From Magicicada septendecula (lineage: Eukaryota; Arthropoda; Insecta; Hemiptera; Cicadidae): a DNA stretch of 64,000 nucleotides. The stretch spans positions 144,233,574 through 144,297,573 of the forward strand of contig CM068369.1 in the NCBI GenBank assembly GCA_034769895.1, in the 5' to 3' direction. Below are positions 48,898-60,553 of the stretch, piece after piece. The position numbers were made by a program, and so were the translations under genes. Position 1 is the first letter of the stretch, and every line of letters starts with the position of its first letter. A model generated the notes under the pieces. The model was not told where the DNA came from. It saw only the letters and a list, made by a program, of their open reading frames with translations, and made no database searches.

Positions 48898-50646
48898 ATG
48901 TCAAGGAGAAGAGCAACGTCACGTAAACGTATGGAAGAAGAAGAAATAAAATTAAATATGGAAGACAAGGAAGCAACAACATTTGAAGAAGTGGAAGTAA
49001 TAGTAAAGGATACCCCAGCAGCAGCGACTGAAGAAATGGAAACGGTGGTAAGGGATACACCAGGGGATCAACCAGATAAACCCATACAAAGGAAGACATG
49101 AGCATGCAGGAGATGTTGAGAATTATAATGGAGGATAAAAGACAGAATAGTGAAACATTAAAGAAACAAATGAGGCTAGATAATGAAAACTTATTGAAAC
49201 AAAATAATAAGCAATTAAAGAAACAAATGAAGGAGGATATTGAAAAGAATATCGAAACACTTAACAAGAAAATGGACAGGAATAATGAGACATTGAAACA
49301 AAATAATGAAGAATTAAAGAGACAAATTGAAAGTAATAATGAAACATTACAACAACAGTTGAAGGAGGATATTAAACAAAGTAAGAAGAATTAAAAGGAC
49401 TGTTGAAGGAAGAGAGTGAGAAGAATAAAGAGGAATTGAAACAACAATTAGAAGAGTATAAAGAAGAAATAAGGAATAGAATTACAGAAACTAACCAGAA
49501 GGTTGAGAAAACTGATGAAAATTTAGTTCAGTTACGTGAAGAGGTAATAAATAAAATTATTGAAGTGGAAGATAATAGTAAAACTAGTAATGGAATACTT
49601 CAAAAAGATACTCAGGAACAATTAGAGATACTACAAAATAAGGTAGAGGAACAGTACAATCAGGTAGAAACCAAGGTAGTACAGGTACAAAATCAAGTTA
49701 CCAACAACAGGGAGAAAATAGAAGAAATCCAACAGAAGGAATAATAAATATGGAGGAAGGTATAGAGGTACTAAAACATAGACCAATAAACTATGTACCT
49801 ACACTAATAGGAGAAAATAAAGAAGTGATAAATTTTAAAGAATGTCGTTAGAACTCTCTAGAATATCTGGAGAGGCTAGAAGAAGGTTTAAATAAAACCA
49901 AAGAAAGTCGTTGGCAAATAGTAAAGAATCTTCTTGATGATAGTTTTAAAAATATTAATGATAACTGGTGGAAAGCAGTAAGAAATGAAATTACCAATTA
50001 TAATGAATTTAAACTAATTTTTAAAGTAAAGTATTGGTCTGAGTCCATACAAAATATTGTAAGGGACAATTTGAGCACTGGCAGATATGATGCTGGAAGA
50101 GGACAGACACTAACTGCTTATTTTTTGGATGAAGTCTGGGTAGCCCGACATTTAGAACCTAAAATCCCTGAAGAGTGTCTTATAGCCAAATTGTCATATC
50201 ATTTTGGAGAAGATATTGTACGTGCTCGTCGATGTGGACAAATAAAAACAATTGGAGAGATGGAGGCTTTCTTAGAAGGTTTTGAGAGGGAAAATTATTA
50301 TTGCAGGAGTCGAAGAAAACCCGAGAATTGGAATGATAGGAACAAGGAACAACCACACGACAATCGACAGGCAATAAACCATGTACGGACAGATGGATAT
50401 AATAGAAACTCAGCTAACAGGCGATTTCAAGGAAGACGTCAGAATTTTAACACTGAAAGAAATTATGACAGACGATATAGAAGAGATAATGACAACAGGA
50501 GACAATGGAATGATAACGGAGAAGTATATCAGAGATCCAGAAGCTGGGATAGAAGAAGGGAAACACCCTCTGGAAACCAAAACCCCAATGAACAAGTCCA
50601 ACCAATCAACAGTGATGTAAATAGGGAAAACGAGAGGCCGCAGTGA
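48898..50646 (+). pseudogene. gag: Broken gag of the nested Ty3/gypsy element
   Basis: ATG at 48898. The N-terminal part (to 49101) is Glu-rich, with an EDKEAT motif also found in the tandem-unit gag. Coiled-coil pieces rich in Glu, Lys, Asn and Gln follow at 49098-49394 and 49403-49744 in other frames; at 49098 ATGA joins two of the frames. The capsid-like region runs in one frame from 49750 to 50646, cut by a TAG at 49849. It has the motifs NDNWWKAVRNEI, KYWSESIQNIV, TAYFLDEV and LSYHFGEDIVRARR. The tail (about 50300-50640) is Arg/Asn/Asp-rich with no CCHC knuckle. It ends in TGA at 50644-50646, overlapping the pol frame. Confidence 0.85.
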
Positions 50647-52184
50647 GAACATTGGACGGCCCATCACTGCGAGCGGACCCAGGGCTGAGGAGAGATATAA
50701 ACCCAAATAATAAAAACAAGGAACCAATAACCGTGATAAGAAACTTTTACTTAAAAAATATACACAGAAATTTGTTGGAAGAGATGACCATGGAAGAAGA
50801 TAAACTGAATGAGGGCATAGTATACATCAAGGTAGAATTACATGGGGTGCTAACTGAAGTTATGATTGATACGGGAGTGAACATTTCTTTAATAGATAGA
50901 TTAGAGCTGAACAGAATACAGGAGTTAAGTATGGAAAAAATACCCACATTGCCTATTAATAACATTGCTATTATAGGAGCGACTGTCAAACAAAACAAGA
51001 GAATAAAACAGCAAGTAAGTCTGAATGTTACGAGTATGGGAGTAGGAATTCCTATGATGTTTCTGGTAGCCCAAGGGCTACCCTTTGAGGTGTTGCTAGG
51101 GTGTGACACGCTAAGGCGCCACTCTGCGATTATTAATTTGGCCAGTGGTAAAATGACACTGATCACAGAAGGTTATGATTGGACTGCTGAGATAATAGGA
51201 AGCTCAATAGCCCCTCAGTACAGGAATTCATACCACGTTAGGGAAATAATAAGGACACCCATAGAAGATAAAGAAATTGTAACAGAATCAGCATTATGGC
51301 AGGAAAAAATGCAGGAAATATTGTCGTTTCAAGGGAAGGGGTATACCGAGGCAATCAGTGTGGAACAGAAGAAAAGATTAATAGAAATATATGAAACCAA
51401 TCGTAAGGTATTTTCCGATTCTCCTGGGAAGGCGAAGAATTTCATATGCCGATTAAAATTTCATGACTCTGTCAGTTTCAATAAGAAATCATATCCTATT
51501 GCACAATCGTTAAAAGATGCTGTCAGAAAAGAAATAGCAAGAATGATTAAAGAAGACATTATAGAGAGAAGTAGTTCCAAATATACCAGTCCCATTGTGG
51601 CAATACCTAAGAAAGATGGACAAGTGCGGTTGTGCCTTGATGCACGGGAAATCAATAAAACGATAATTACTGATCGTACATCTCCAATAGAGATAGAAGA
51701 AACTATGAAGAAATTCCATGGTTGTAAGTTTATGAGTAGTTGGGATGCTGTTTGCGGATACTGGAAAATAGAGTTACACCCTGACAGTCGCCAGTATGTT
51801 GCCTTCACCTTCGAGAGAAGAAACTACCATTTTAAACGCTTACCTTTCGGGTTGGTTAATTCTGTCGCCATTTTTATCCAGTGCATGGACCAAATATTAG
51901 GAAAAGAAGCGTTAGAGTTCGCAACAGTGTACGTGGATGATATTCTTATTACTTCTAAAACGTGGAATGAACACTGTGACCGAATTGAAATTGTACTCAG
52001 GAAATTCCAACAAAATAATATTACCATTAAGTTAAATAAATCTAAATTCATAACTCAGAAATTACAATTTCTTGGGTTTATACTCTCTGAAACTGGGATC
52101 ACGCCGTCGCCTGAGAAAGTAGAAGTTATTCAAAATTTTCCAAGATCCAGAAACATAAAACAATTACCGTACAATCGTTTCTAG
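50643..52184 (+). pseudogene. pol: pol: protease and reverse transcriptase
   Basis: This frame is -1 relative to gag and open from about 50625, so translation would need a frameshift; the formal first codon at 50643 is GTG and not a credible start. An aspartic protease domain has MIDTGVN (Asp codon at 50868) and a later LLGCDTLRRH. The reverse transcriptase follows: PIVAIPKKDGQVRLCLDARE, SSWDAVCGYWKIEL (first catalytic Asp at 51744), FKRLPFGLVNS, and the YVDD active site at 51930-51941, then LQFLGFILSETGITPSPEK. The stretch is intact for 513 codons and then ends by frame shift near 52165-52184, in the thumb/connection region. Ty3/gypsy by domain order and the LPFGL…YVDD pattern. Confidence 0.9.
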
Positions 52185-52189
52185 GGATT

Positions 52190-53050
52190 TTTAATTATTA
52201 TCGTAAATTCCAACAGAATTATTCTGAATTGACCACTAAATTTCAAAATCTACTTTCAACCAAAAACAAATGGAAATGGGGTAATGCTGAAGAAGATAAT
52301 TTTAATTTAATCAAGACTAAGTTCCTAAATAGTGTTATGTTACACCACCCAGATTTTAACCAGAGGTTCTATTTAAATTGCGATGCTAGTAATGTTAGTT
52401 TAGGTGTTGAATTATACCAAGAAGATGAAGTAGGCAACCATTTAGTGATCAGCTTTGCCAGCAGAGTTTTGAGTGCTTGCGAAAGAAATTATACTGTTAC
52501 AGATAAAGAACTCCTCAGTGTGGTGTTTGCATGCTTAAAGTTCCGTACCTATATTTTAGCATAGCCAATAACAGGAAGGTCGGATCATAAATCCATATCT
52601 TTCCTAAAAAGATGCACACTAAATCATGGTCGACTGACAAGATGGATTCTAATATTACAAGAGTATAATATAAGTTGGGTGTATGTACCTGGGAAACAAA
52701 ATGTTGTGGCTGATGGAATATCCAGAATAAATACCGTAAAAGGAACTTACGAATTAGAAAAAGAAAACATTGGAAGAGTATATCACATACTGAAATCAAG
52801 AGAAGATTTTGAAGAAGTGTTAAAACAGGTCAAAAATCATCAGAATATGGACATAAAACTAAAGGTAATTAAAGAAAGATTGGCAAGTAATAACCCCACT
52901 ATTTTAGCATTTTATTGTATCCATAATAATTTAATATTTACATGTCCCACTTCCCGAAAACATGAATGGAAATTATATATTCCGAAGAGTGTTGAGTCAT
53001 CAATAATAAATAGACTACCATATAAGATATGGGCACATGGGACCCCTTAA
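52190..53050 (+). pseudogene. pol: pol: RNase H and integrase zinc-binding start
   Basis: After the frame shift, 52229-52564 holds RNase H: LNCDASNVSLGVELYQ (Asp at 52382) and VTDKELLSVVFACLKFRTYI (Glu at 52508). A TAG at 52562 interrupts. The same frame resumes with GRSDHKSISFL (Asp at 52583), VYVPGKQNVVADGISRI and a linker. It ends near 53050, at the HMG-type start of the integrase zinc-binding domain, where another shift occurs. The catalytic acidic residues of RNase H appear kept. Confidence 0.87.
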
Positions 53051-54014
53051 AGTTGTAAAAGCATTAAGTGAACATGTCTACATAAAGGGAATCAACAACA
53101 AAGTAAGACAAACCGTTAGAAAATGCACAATCTGCCAAATGGTAAAAACAAATAATGAAAGGAAGGATGGCGCTATGATAACCATCACTTCAAGCCATAA
53201 TTTAGAAAAGGTATTTTTGGACATATGTGGTCCATTTCCTAAGAGTGGGGGAAGAAGTAGGTTCAGATATATTGTGATAATATTTGATCATTTTTCAAAA
53301 TTTTCAAAATTATATCCTATAAGCAAAGCTACGACTCGTAAAATTCTAGACATAATTATAAATAAATACATTCCTGAGGTGGGTAAACCAGAGACTATAG
53401 TGACAGACCACGGTACGCAATTTAAAGGCAAGAGGTGGAAAACGGAATTATTAAATAGGGTAATCAAAACTTACAAGAAGTCGGTGTATCATCACAAAAG
53501 TAACCCTGCCGAACGAGTTATTCGTGAAGTAGGTAGGATTTTGAGGACATATTGTCACGAAGAACATAGGGACTGGAGCAAATATGTCGAAGCTGCTGAA
53601 ACATTCCTCAACCACGAGACCATAGGAGCCAGTCCATACCAAGTCATGTTTAACCGACCACCACCAAGGGAAATAATATCTTTAATCGAATTCCCTTTTA
53701 TGGAAGAAAAAGAATCAGCTATTATAGAAATACACAATAGAGTGTTGCACAAAGCTGAACTGCAGAAGAGAAAAGAAGAAAGAGAACAACAAAATTTTAA
53801 AATACAATGTGGGAGAAAAGGTTTTGCTAAAAAATAGGCATTTACCAAGTTCTGTAGAAGGGATAACAAAAAGTTATTATTATTATTATATACAGGACCA
53901 TATAGGATAACCAAGGATAACAATAATAATACTTATGAATTAACCAGCACAGAAACTAATAAAGTAAAGGGCGTATATAATCAAGCTGAAATCAAAAAGT
54001 ATTATGAAAATTGA
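53037..54014 (+). pseudogene. pol: pol: integrase with GPY module
   Basis: The core frame 53037-53837 contains KCTICQMVK (zinc-binding Cys pair), FLDICGPFPKSGG (first catalytic Asp at 53220), IVTDHGTQFKG (second Asp at 53406) and NPAERVIREVGRILRTYC (catalytic Glu at 53511). Only 34 residues separate the second Asp from the Glu, where retroviral-type integrases usually have 35. LNHETIGASPYQVMFNRPPP follows. The frame stops at 53837, but a downstream frame encodes YTGPYRITK, the C-terminal GPY/F module, and ends at TGA 54012-54014. Frame shifts on both sides make it non-functional as read. Confidence 0.88.
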
Positions 54015-54064
54015 GAGAAGTACTTGTGAGATCAATCAGCTTATTTCAGTAATTCGTTTATTAT

Positions 54065-54079
54065 GGGGGGGGGGTATTA
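54065..54079 (+). other. Polypurine tract
   Basis: A run of ten G residues (54065-54074) just before the 3' LTR start at 54080, where plus-strand DNA synthesis would be primed. Five bases (TATTA) separate it from the LTR. Confidence 0.65.
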
Positions 54080-55905
54080 TGTTACATGACATTTTTCCAT
54101 GCATCTTGTTAACATAAATATGCTTTAATACTCCTACCAAAAGTACCACGAAACAAAATTATTTTTGTTTCAAGAAATAATTAATTAAACACTTAATTAA
54201 ATATTGTTTATTGTATTATTTAATTCATGTTAGCTAAAACTAATAATTATGTTTATTACAGTTAAAGTAATGTTAATAATAATAAGTAAGAAGGACAAAA
54301 TTTAGGAACTTACATATCAGGTTTTGTTGTATTTATAAAAAACTGTATTCTATACAGGAAGTTAAGAGGAATTGATATCTATTACTAATAGTTATTAGTA
54401 ATTAGTTTGGGTTATAGTGATTAATATTATATGTGATAATATTAATAACACTAATGTTTATATTAACAGTAAAGTACCAAAATAATAGGAAATAGAGATT
54501 TGTTTATAATATAAAGGTATAACAGTTTAAAGAAAATGAAAGATAAAATATTAGAAGTTTGTTTATGTTGATGCTAAGAAAGCACCATAGTAACATAAAA
54601 TGTTACATTAGATACCAATAAAAGCTGAGATAGGCCTTAGCAACTGAAATGTTATAATAAAAAAAATAAAGAGTTGATTATTGTAGCTGAACGAGAAAGG
54701 CTGACATTAAAATAAGAGTGACTAATCTAACAGATTGTAATTTTTCTATCAGTGAATATAAATCTAAATTAAATAATACTGCTAGACAAAATAAATAGAA
54801 GAAAGAAGTACAACACTATTCTAAAGAAGTAAACCAAGGAATCTCTGAAGAAATACCATCAACCTATCTAGGAAGAGAAGTGTTTTTTGATAAATTATTA
54901 AACTGAACAATTTCCATCAAAGGCCTAGGCCAAACTTCTCAAAGACATTGTTTACACTTTTAATTAAAACAATTTTGAACTGTCACTGTGAAAATAATCT
55001 ATGAATAACATTATTTTCATTATAAAGAAACTATTAATATAGAGGAATACTCTCATCTAAAGTGAATTAGGTCTTAAAAACATTTAACTCAACATAACCT
55101 AAACACTGTACATTGTAAAACCATTAATATAATCTTGTTAAGGCACTTTGTAATTATTTATAATCCCATGTATTTTGGTACTTTTCCTAACATATATATC
55201 GTTTATATCGTAGTCAAAAGGACCAAACTTAAAACATACTATTTGTATTTTATTTAGTAAATATAAAATATGAAAATGTGTATATCCTGAGATATAAGAA
55301 TTACTACTGCTACTGCTACCATACTGAGCATATGTAAAGAACAGCCGGTCAGACTTTGTTAATGATTATATTTGTCTTTTAAAACAATTTAAAGAAAATA
55401 ATAAAAGTAGTTGAGTTTAATAAATACAGATAAAAGGTTTTCGTTTCTTTATTTAAGGGATACCAAAATGTGTATGCTATTATAAACATTATATCAGTGA
55501 CTGTGAATTTGCTTCATCAACTAGATTAAGTTGGCAACACTCTTCACTAGGAAATATGGCAGCCTATTCGAATCTGCTTTGCTGAGTTTTAGTTATCACA
55601 ACTGGCTATTAAATAAAAAATTAAAAGAGATCGAATTATAGCTGAAATAGAAACCTTTATAATATTTTAAAAAATTAATACTTACTATTTTTACAAATAA
55701 ATTTTATTTGCAACATTTGATTGCAAATTGGCGCTTAACAAATATTACCCTGATAAAATACTCATCCTTTAAAATATTAACAAAGTACACATACAATAAC
55801 CAAGATATAATCAAGGTACAATTTTGAGAGGAAAATAGTATTGTCTCGTTACAAATTGACGCCAATAACGTGTGGCTAAATGACCCGTAGAGGTGTCTCG
55901 TTACA
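54080..55905 (+). repeat. 3' LTR
   Basis: 1826 bases matching the 5' LTR apart from the SINE, a deletion of about 268 bases near 54490-54520 (replaced by a few AT bases), and scattered substitutions. It ends GTGTCTCGTTACA, then ATAG. Confidence 0.92.
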
Positions 55906-55909
55906 ATAG

Positions 55910-57130
55910 ACAATACTATTTCCAAAAAATGTCACTGCTTGAACATTTACATGAGCCGCATAAACTTCAACCAAGTTAAGTAAGTGGTTGTCACAGGGAA
56001 CAAACACAGCTACTGGATTCAAATCTAATATTCTTTTCTGAACTCCTGAATGGATATCAGCAATTGTCGCTTGATTCTCAGACGACTGACCTCTGCAATC
56101 GCTAAGATTCAATCTATCTCTCTCAAGTTTACTTGTAATAGTTCTGTGATGCCCTCCGCTGTTTTTACTTATAAAGGAATAAAATCTATAAAGTCTTCCT
56201 TGATATCAACAGAATTGAGTCTAATTTCAACCAATCTTATAATCTGAGATATTTGTTCTACATGTGCAGCATCTGATGTTGTGTCAAATATAATACTAAA
56301 GTACTTCGTCTTCTTACATGCAGTAATAATATATCTCTGCACTCTTTCTCGTAACAGGCTTATTATTTCATTTTGAATAGTTGGCGAAACATACGATATA
56401 CACCCAGATTTACGAGAGACTGAATCCAAATGAGATCTCATAACATGGTAAAATTTAGCCAAGTATTTGAACAAAGCCAGAAAGTTTCCAGGATTTGGAT
56501 CGTTAGTAATTGACTCTCGATGTCCTCTCAGTGCCAGATTTTGTTGTGCACGAGTTTGTACTGTGGCAATGACCCGTTCGAGGCTTTCTTTCCACGTCTT
56601 AGCTGCTTTACTCATTTGTTCCTGAAGTAGATCATCAATTAGTTCCCCTCTGTTTAAAGAACGTTCCAATTTCTTCCATTCAAAAAACGCAGACCGATTA
56701 GCAGCAATATTGTCATGATCCTCAATACGAGGATTTAACTTTCGCCACGACGAAAACCCATTTTCATTATTGAACTGGCTTCTTCGATAGTTTTTTTGTG
56801 GAAATAAAGTGCAAACAAAAATAGAGATTTTTTAATGAAGAAAGTTGTGTTAGTGGTTAAAATCACAAGCCGAATTATCACTGTTGCACACAGTTGTGCA
56901 ACAGTGATAATTCTGCTAGAGATTTTTTAGTTGGAGGAAAACACATCCAGGTGCGTTTTATCTTTTCGCCTTTTTGCAAGATTTTGTCAAACCAGTACTT
57001 GTTTAAGGATCGTATCTTTATCTTCAGGAAAATGGCTGTTCTTGTTCTGCAACTGACATGTTCCTCTATTCACCATTATATCTCGGAAGGATTGAGATAT
57101 CTCGCTTGGCCAAATTCCCATACTTGTAGA
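55910..57130 (-). pseudogene. hAT transposase, N-terminal and central part (ZMYM/DUF4371-like)
   Basis: Reads downward from about 57130. A decayed N-terminal TTF/zinc-finger-like part (NRGTCQLQNK, HFPEDKDTIL) holds stops and a perfect hairpin. Next comes NGFSSWRKLNPRIEDHDN (about 56768-56715), then an open stretch at 56669-56169 with LALRGHRESI, NPGNFLALFKYLAKFY, ISYVSPTIQNEIISLL and KKTKYFSIIFDTTSDAAHVE. The last is the conserved catalytic-region D block of this family. After a break, 56112-55910 contains VFVPCDNHLLNLVEVYAA. These are diagnostic for ZMYM1-like hAT transposases. The gene is then cut at 55906-55909 by the LTR retrotransposon. Stops and frame shifts show it was, or became, inactive. 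Confidence 0.85.
56872..56913. repeat. Perfect 18-bp hairpin with 6-base loop inside decayed transposase
   Basis: GAATTATCACTGTTGCAC (56872-56889), loop ACAGTT, then its exact reverse complement (56896-56913). It lies in the decayed N-terminal part of the hAT transposase and has no coding explanation. Confidence 0.9.
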
Positions 57131-60100
57131 GAGCACCGAGAACACGGTCTACATTGTTGCTAGTAATGCTTTGTCCTTCATCCCCTGTAATTTCATGACT
57201 GCACGATGAACATCAACCATGGTACTAGAACCAAATGAATCTTGTAACTGTTCTTTGACACTTTCACAGTTTGAAGTATTCCTGTCGTTAACTTTACTGT
57301 ATTTATCAACAGCCTCGTCGCTAACAACATCCATTTTATGATCGCAAGTTGATTCGGTAATTCCTTGTTAATTGTAATATTTTGACACTCATGGTTTTAT
57401 TTTCCTTGAATAAAAGACTTCATAAACTCTTTGAAACTTGCTGTAGCTCTTAATCCTTCTTCCCTCCTCATCCGAAACTGGGCGCCACTAAGTTTAGGTT
57501 CGTTTCATATCAGCTTCAAATAAAATTTAAAAAAATCGATTTTTAATAAATGTATTAGTATTATGACATACATGTGAAATATTATAGATATAGCCACAAG
57601 ACGCACACACCAAAAACAAACCGCACACTCAAGATGCTCATAAACAACTGATAATCAACTCGATCGCTGCGTCGAACCGGGATAACTGCACATACGTAGC
57701 CCATGTAACGTTTTTTGTTTACAAATAATACATTCGTCTGTATACGAATTACAATGAAGAATATCTACACAAATCTAATACTGTATGATTAGCAGTTTTC
57801 CTTTGCGCCCACAACAACTCACTACAAAGTCGCAAAAAATATTGGAGACAGCAAGTTTTAGTGCAATTATGCTAATTTATGCGGATTATTAAATTATTCA
57901 ATTAATTTGAATATTTATCAGATCAATATAATTTACACAAGTATGCTATTCTGACAATTCAATGGGTGATTTGAGTGTATGCACTGTTAATTAGCATAAT
58001 TATTGAGACTCTTTGTAATCAATAAGATAAAATTACTTGAAACATGACAAATTAATTATTCGAGGTTAATTGCAATAATGAACGCCAGATATATATACGC
58101 AATAAATACTTATTTATTACACATTATTGATTAAGCAAATTTTTGACCTACAAATGAAATTATGTCCTGTAAATACATTCAGACAAAACACATATTAACA
58201 TAAATCATAATAATATTCGTTTCGTTGTTCCCTGAAAAACAAGACATACAATGCTATCAAATACAACATAATAATATATATGCACAAACAATAAACAATC
58301 AAATATACTTCATTCTAAGCTAAATGCGTTCATTAATGCCCTCAGATGGATGACTTTAATATTTAACATTATTAATTTTACGATTTATATCGATCTCTCG
58401 GGAGTAGCTCTTTGAAAAGAGACATTGCAGTAGTGAGTATCAACTAGTATTTAAAAACATAAGGACTTAACTTGTAAAATGCATATCCACAAATTCCATC
58501 GTTGGGGATTCTATCCGTTGATGGGTTCCCTGTACATGGTTATCGTTGTTGATCGATGCGCACTGACACTATCACTTATGATAATTCCACTCGCGTTATG
58601 TGTAGTGTGATGTCAGAATTTATCCGCTTGGAATAAGTGTTTTTACAGTTATATGTGTTAAAAATGCAGTCATCCACATTGGTGTAGTTTGATTTAGGGT
58701 TTTGCCGTAAGCGTGTTTCAGGTAGCTAATTACTTTTGTCTACCTTGGACGTGATGTGTGCTATGTGTGCACTAGTGCTCATGAGTGTTAACCCACTTAG
58801 TTCGTATGCCCAAAATTTAGAATCATTATGGTTGGATAGTGTTTATAATGTCTGTCTGTTTATAATGTTTAATTCTCGCACAATGTTTTACTATCGATAT
58901 GTTAATTCACTCGTACTGCATTATATTGCGTGCCGAACGTACTCGAAAGTCCCTCGTATACACTTGGCATTTAACGATATTGATGTATATTCGCACTGCT
59001 TGTTACTGCGTTAAGTTCGGTAACTTGGATAATCTATCGAACACACGTTTTGTAGAACTGAGACTGAGTTGAAATGTCTAAGTTCGACTAAGACCGAGAC
59101 TTGGTTATAACTATATCACTGATTAACTAACTGATTTGGAAGTTGAGTAAGTCGGAGTAAGTACCGAATAAACTATTACGACTGTTAATCATATTACTAC
59201 TATCACTACTACTGAACAATTATTACTATATTACTCTTACTCTATTACTACTGTATTACTGCCCCTTCGCGTCCTCGTAAACAGTTTTTATCAATCACCA
59301 AATACCAGAATGCAGTTTTTCTCACCTCCACGCCTACGGCCGTTGTTGATAGGTTCATAATTTCCTTCCACCTTGTAGATTTTCGGTCATCGGTTTCCTG
59401 ATTCGTCGTCCAAGTCGTCACTACTCTCTCCACCAGTTCCTTTGGAAGATGCCAAATTCTGGTTGGTCGTTGGGCATCCCCCGAAGTACCCCAGCGACGA
59501 ACGTTGCGTTTTTTCTCGGAAAGTGGAGCAATTGTCCGCCTGTCTATCAACCTTTTGTTTCCATGTTGTCGAGGCTGTCTGATATAGCTTTTGTTAAGAG
59601 TCTGCAGCGTTCTGGTCCATTGTTCGTTCACCCTTCGTTTTTTCCGTCAATTACCAACTCTTCGATGGGCCTCATCCCTGGACGGCTCCCACGCTTTCTA
59701 GTTGTAAATCTGACTTGACATCAGGGCTTGTTTTCATGGTGGGCTGAGTACGTATCTCGTATTCATTGAATACCCGTCCCATTGTCTACATATTCGTCAA
59801 GATTTCTCTGCACCCTTTGTTGTTGAGTGTTTCATTCATACGTACGCGTGTTACAACTTACCCCCCCCCCCAGCATGTGTTCCATCTCACTTCTGCGTAA
59901 CCAGGCTACTGGACTCTGCCTTTTGTTTGGTTTGTTTTGGTGTTGTAAATCGTAGCTAAGTTCGTTCTGTCAACGATGTTCCCAGTTTTCTATTGTTGCG
60001 TGTACTCGGACGTTTCTTCATTGTTTCTCCACTGGCGTCGGGTCTAACGTGTGTCTAATCGTTCTTATTTACGACTCGGGCCTGGGTTGTTAACTCGAGT

Positions 60101-60545
60101 GTGTGCGAGCGTACCTCTTGATCACAAAATTATAAATTTTTTTAACATTTTTTGAGCACTATAAAGTGAATACAAAGAGCATGAACACTGATAAAAAATT
60201 GTATTGACTTAATGTCTACTCATCACTCGCAAGCAAGATAGCAAAACTCAATTAAAACAGCATGCACTGTTTAGAAACACCGAGATAAGACATAAACATC
60301 TGTGGATTAAACGTCTGTAGACTAAACGTCTGTCGCCAAGTTAAGCAAGGTACTGTTTATTACGCAAGGTATGACAACAGCAAGCTGGCTGGTTATGCTT
60401 CTTTTATTAAAGGAATAGTCATATCAAAGAAACAAGTCGTTTGTACTTTTATAAACTAAACCAATTTCTTCCAAGTCTACGCTCACTTTGCCGCCCCCTG
60501 GCTATGCCGCCCGGGGCGGCTGCCCCTTTGGCCCCCTCCCCTCTG
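57131..60545 (-). other. hAT 5' region with unassigned sequence
   Basis: Lies upstream of the transposase and inside the target duplication. Frame 57334-57149 (61 codons) may be leader sequence. AT-rich DNA follows to about 58480. From about 58480 to 60120 the composition is richer in G+C. There, a 127-codon minus-strand open frame (59631-59248, with HLPKELVERVVTTWTTNQET) has no family I recognise. A C10 run at 59862-59871 followed on the minus strand by TGTAACACG resembles a polypurine tract plus LTR start, so another insertion is possible. The final ~60 bases are the GC-rich hAT end. Confidence 0.45.
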
Positions 60546-60553
60546 CCAGAAAC

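Larger units (their letters stand above)
46408..55905 (+). mobile_element. Ty3/gypsy LTR retrotransposon inserted in the hAT transposase
   Basis: Direct LTRs at 46408-48792 and 54080-55905 begin TGTTACATGACA and end CTCGTTACA, giving TG…CA ends. ATAG flanks both sides (46404-46407 and 55906-55909), a 4-bp target duplication. A PBS-like TGGAGCCCAACTAGTGAGG follows the 5' LTR, and a G-run polypurine tract precedes the 3' LTR. Gag, protease, RT, RNase H and integrase appear in that order, which defines Metaviridae/Ty3-gypsy. There is no env-like frame between integrase (end 54014) and the polypurine tract. Coding regions carry several stops and frame shifts, so this copy is dead. Confidence 0.93.
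44804..60545 (-). mobile_element. ZMYM-like hAT DNA transposon with nested insertions
   Basis: The left end CAGTGGCGTAGC at 44804 and the right end …CCCCTCTG at 60545 are flanked by the same 8-base word CCAGAAAC (44796-44803 and 60546-60553). hAT elements make 8-bp target duplications and have CAG-type termini. Inside, on the minus strand, is a decayed transposase of the ZMYM/DUF4371 type. After removing the nested LTR retrotransposon the element is about 6.2 kb. Both ends are unusually G+C-rich. A second inward match to the left terminus (GGCTATGCC near 60500) lies about 40 bases from the right end. Confidence 0.88.

Noticed and set aside
54014-54064. An env gene downstream of integrase
   Set aside because: Only about 50 bases separate the integrase end from the polypurine tract.
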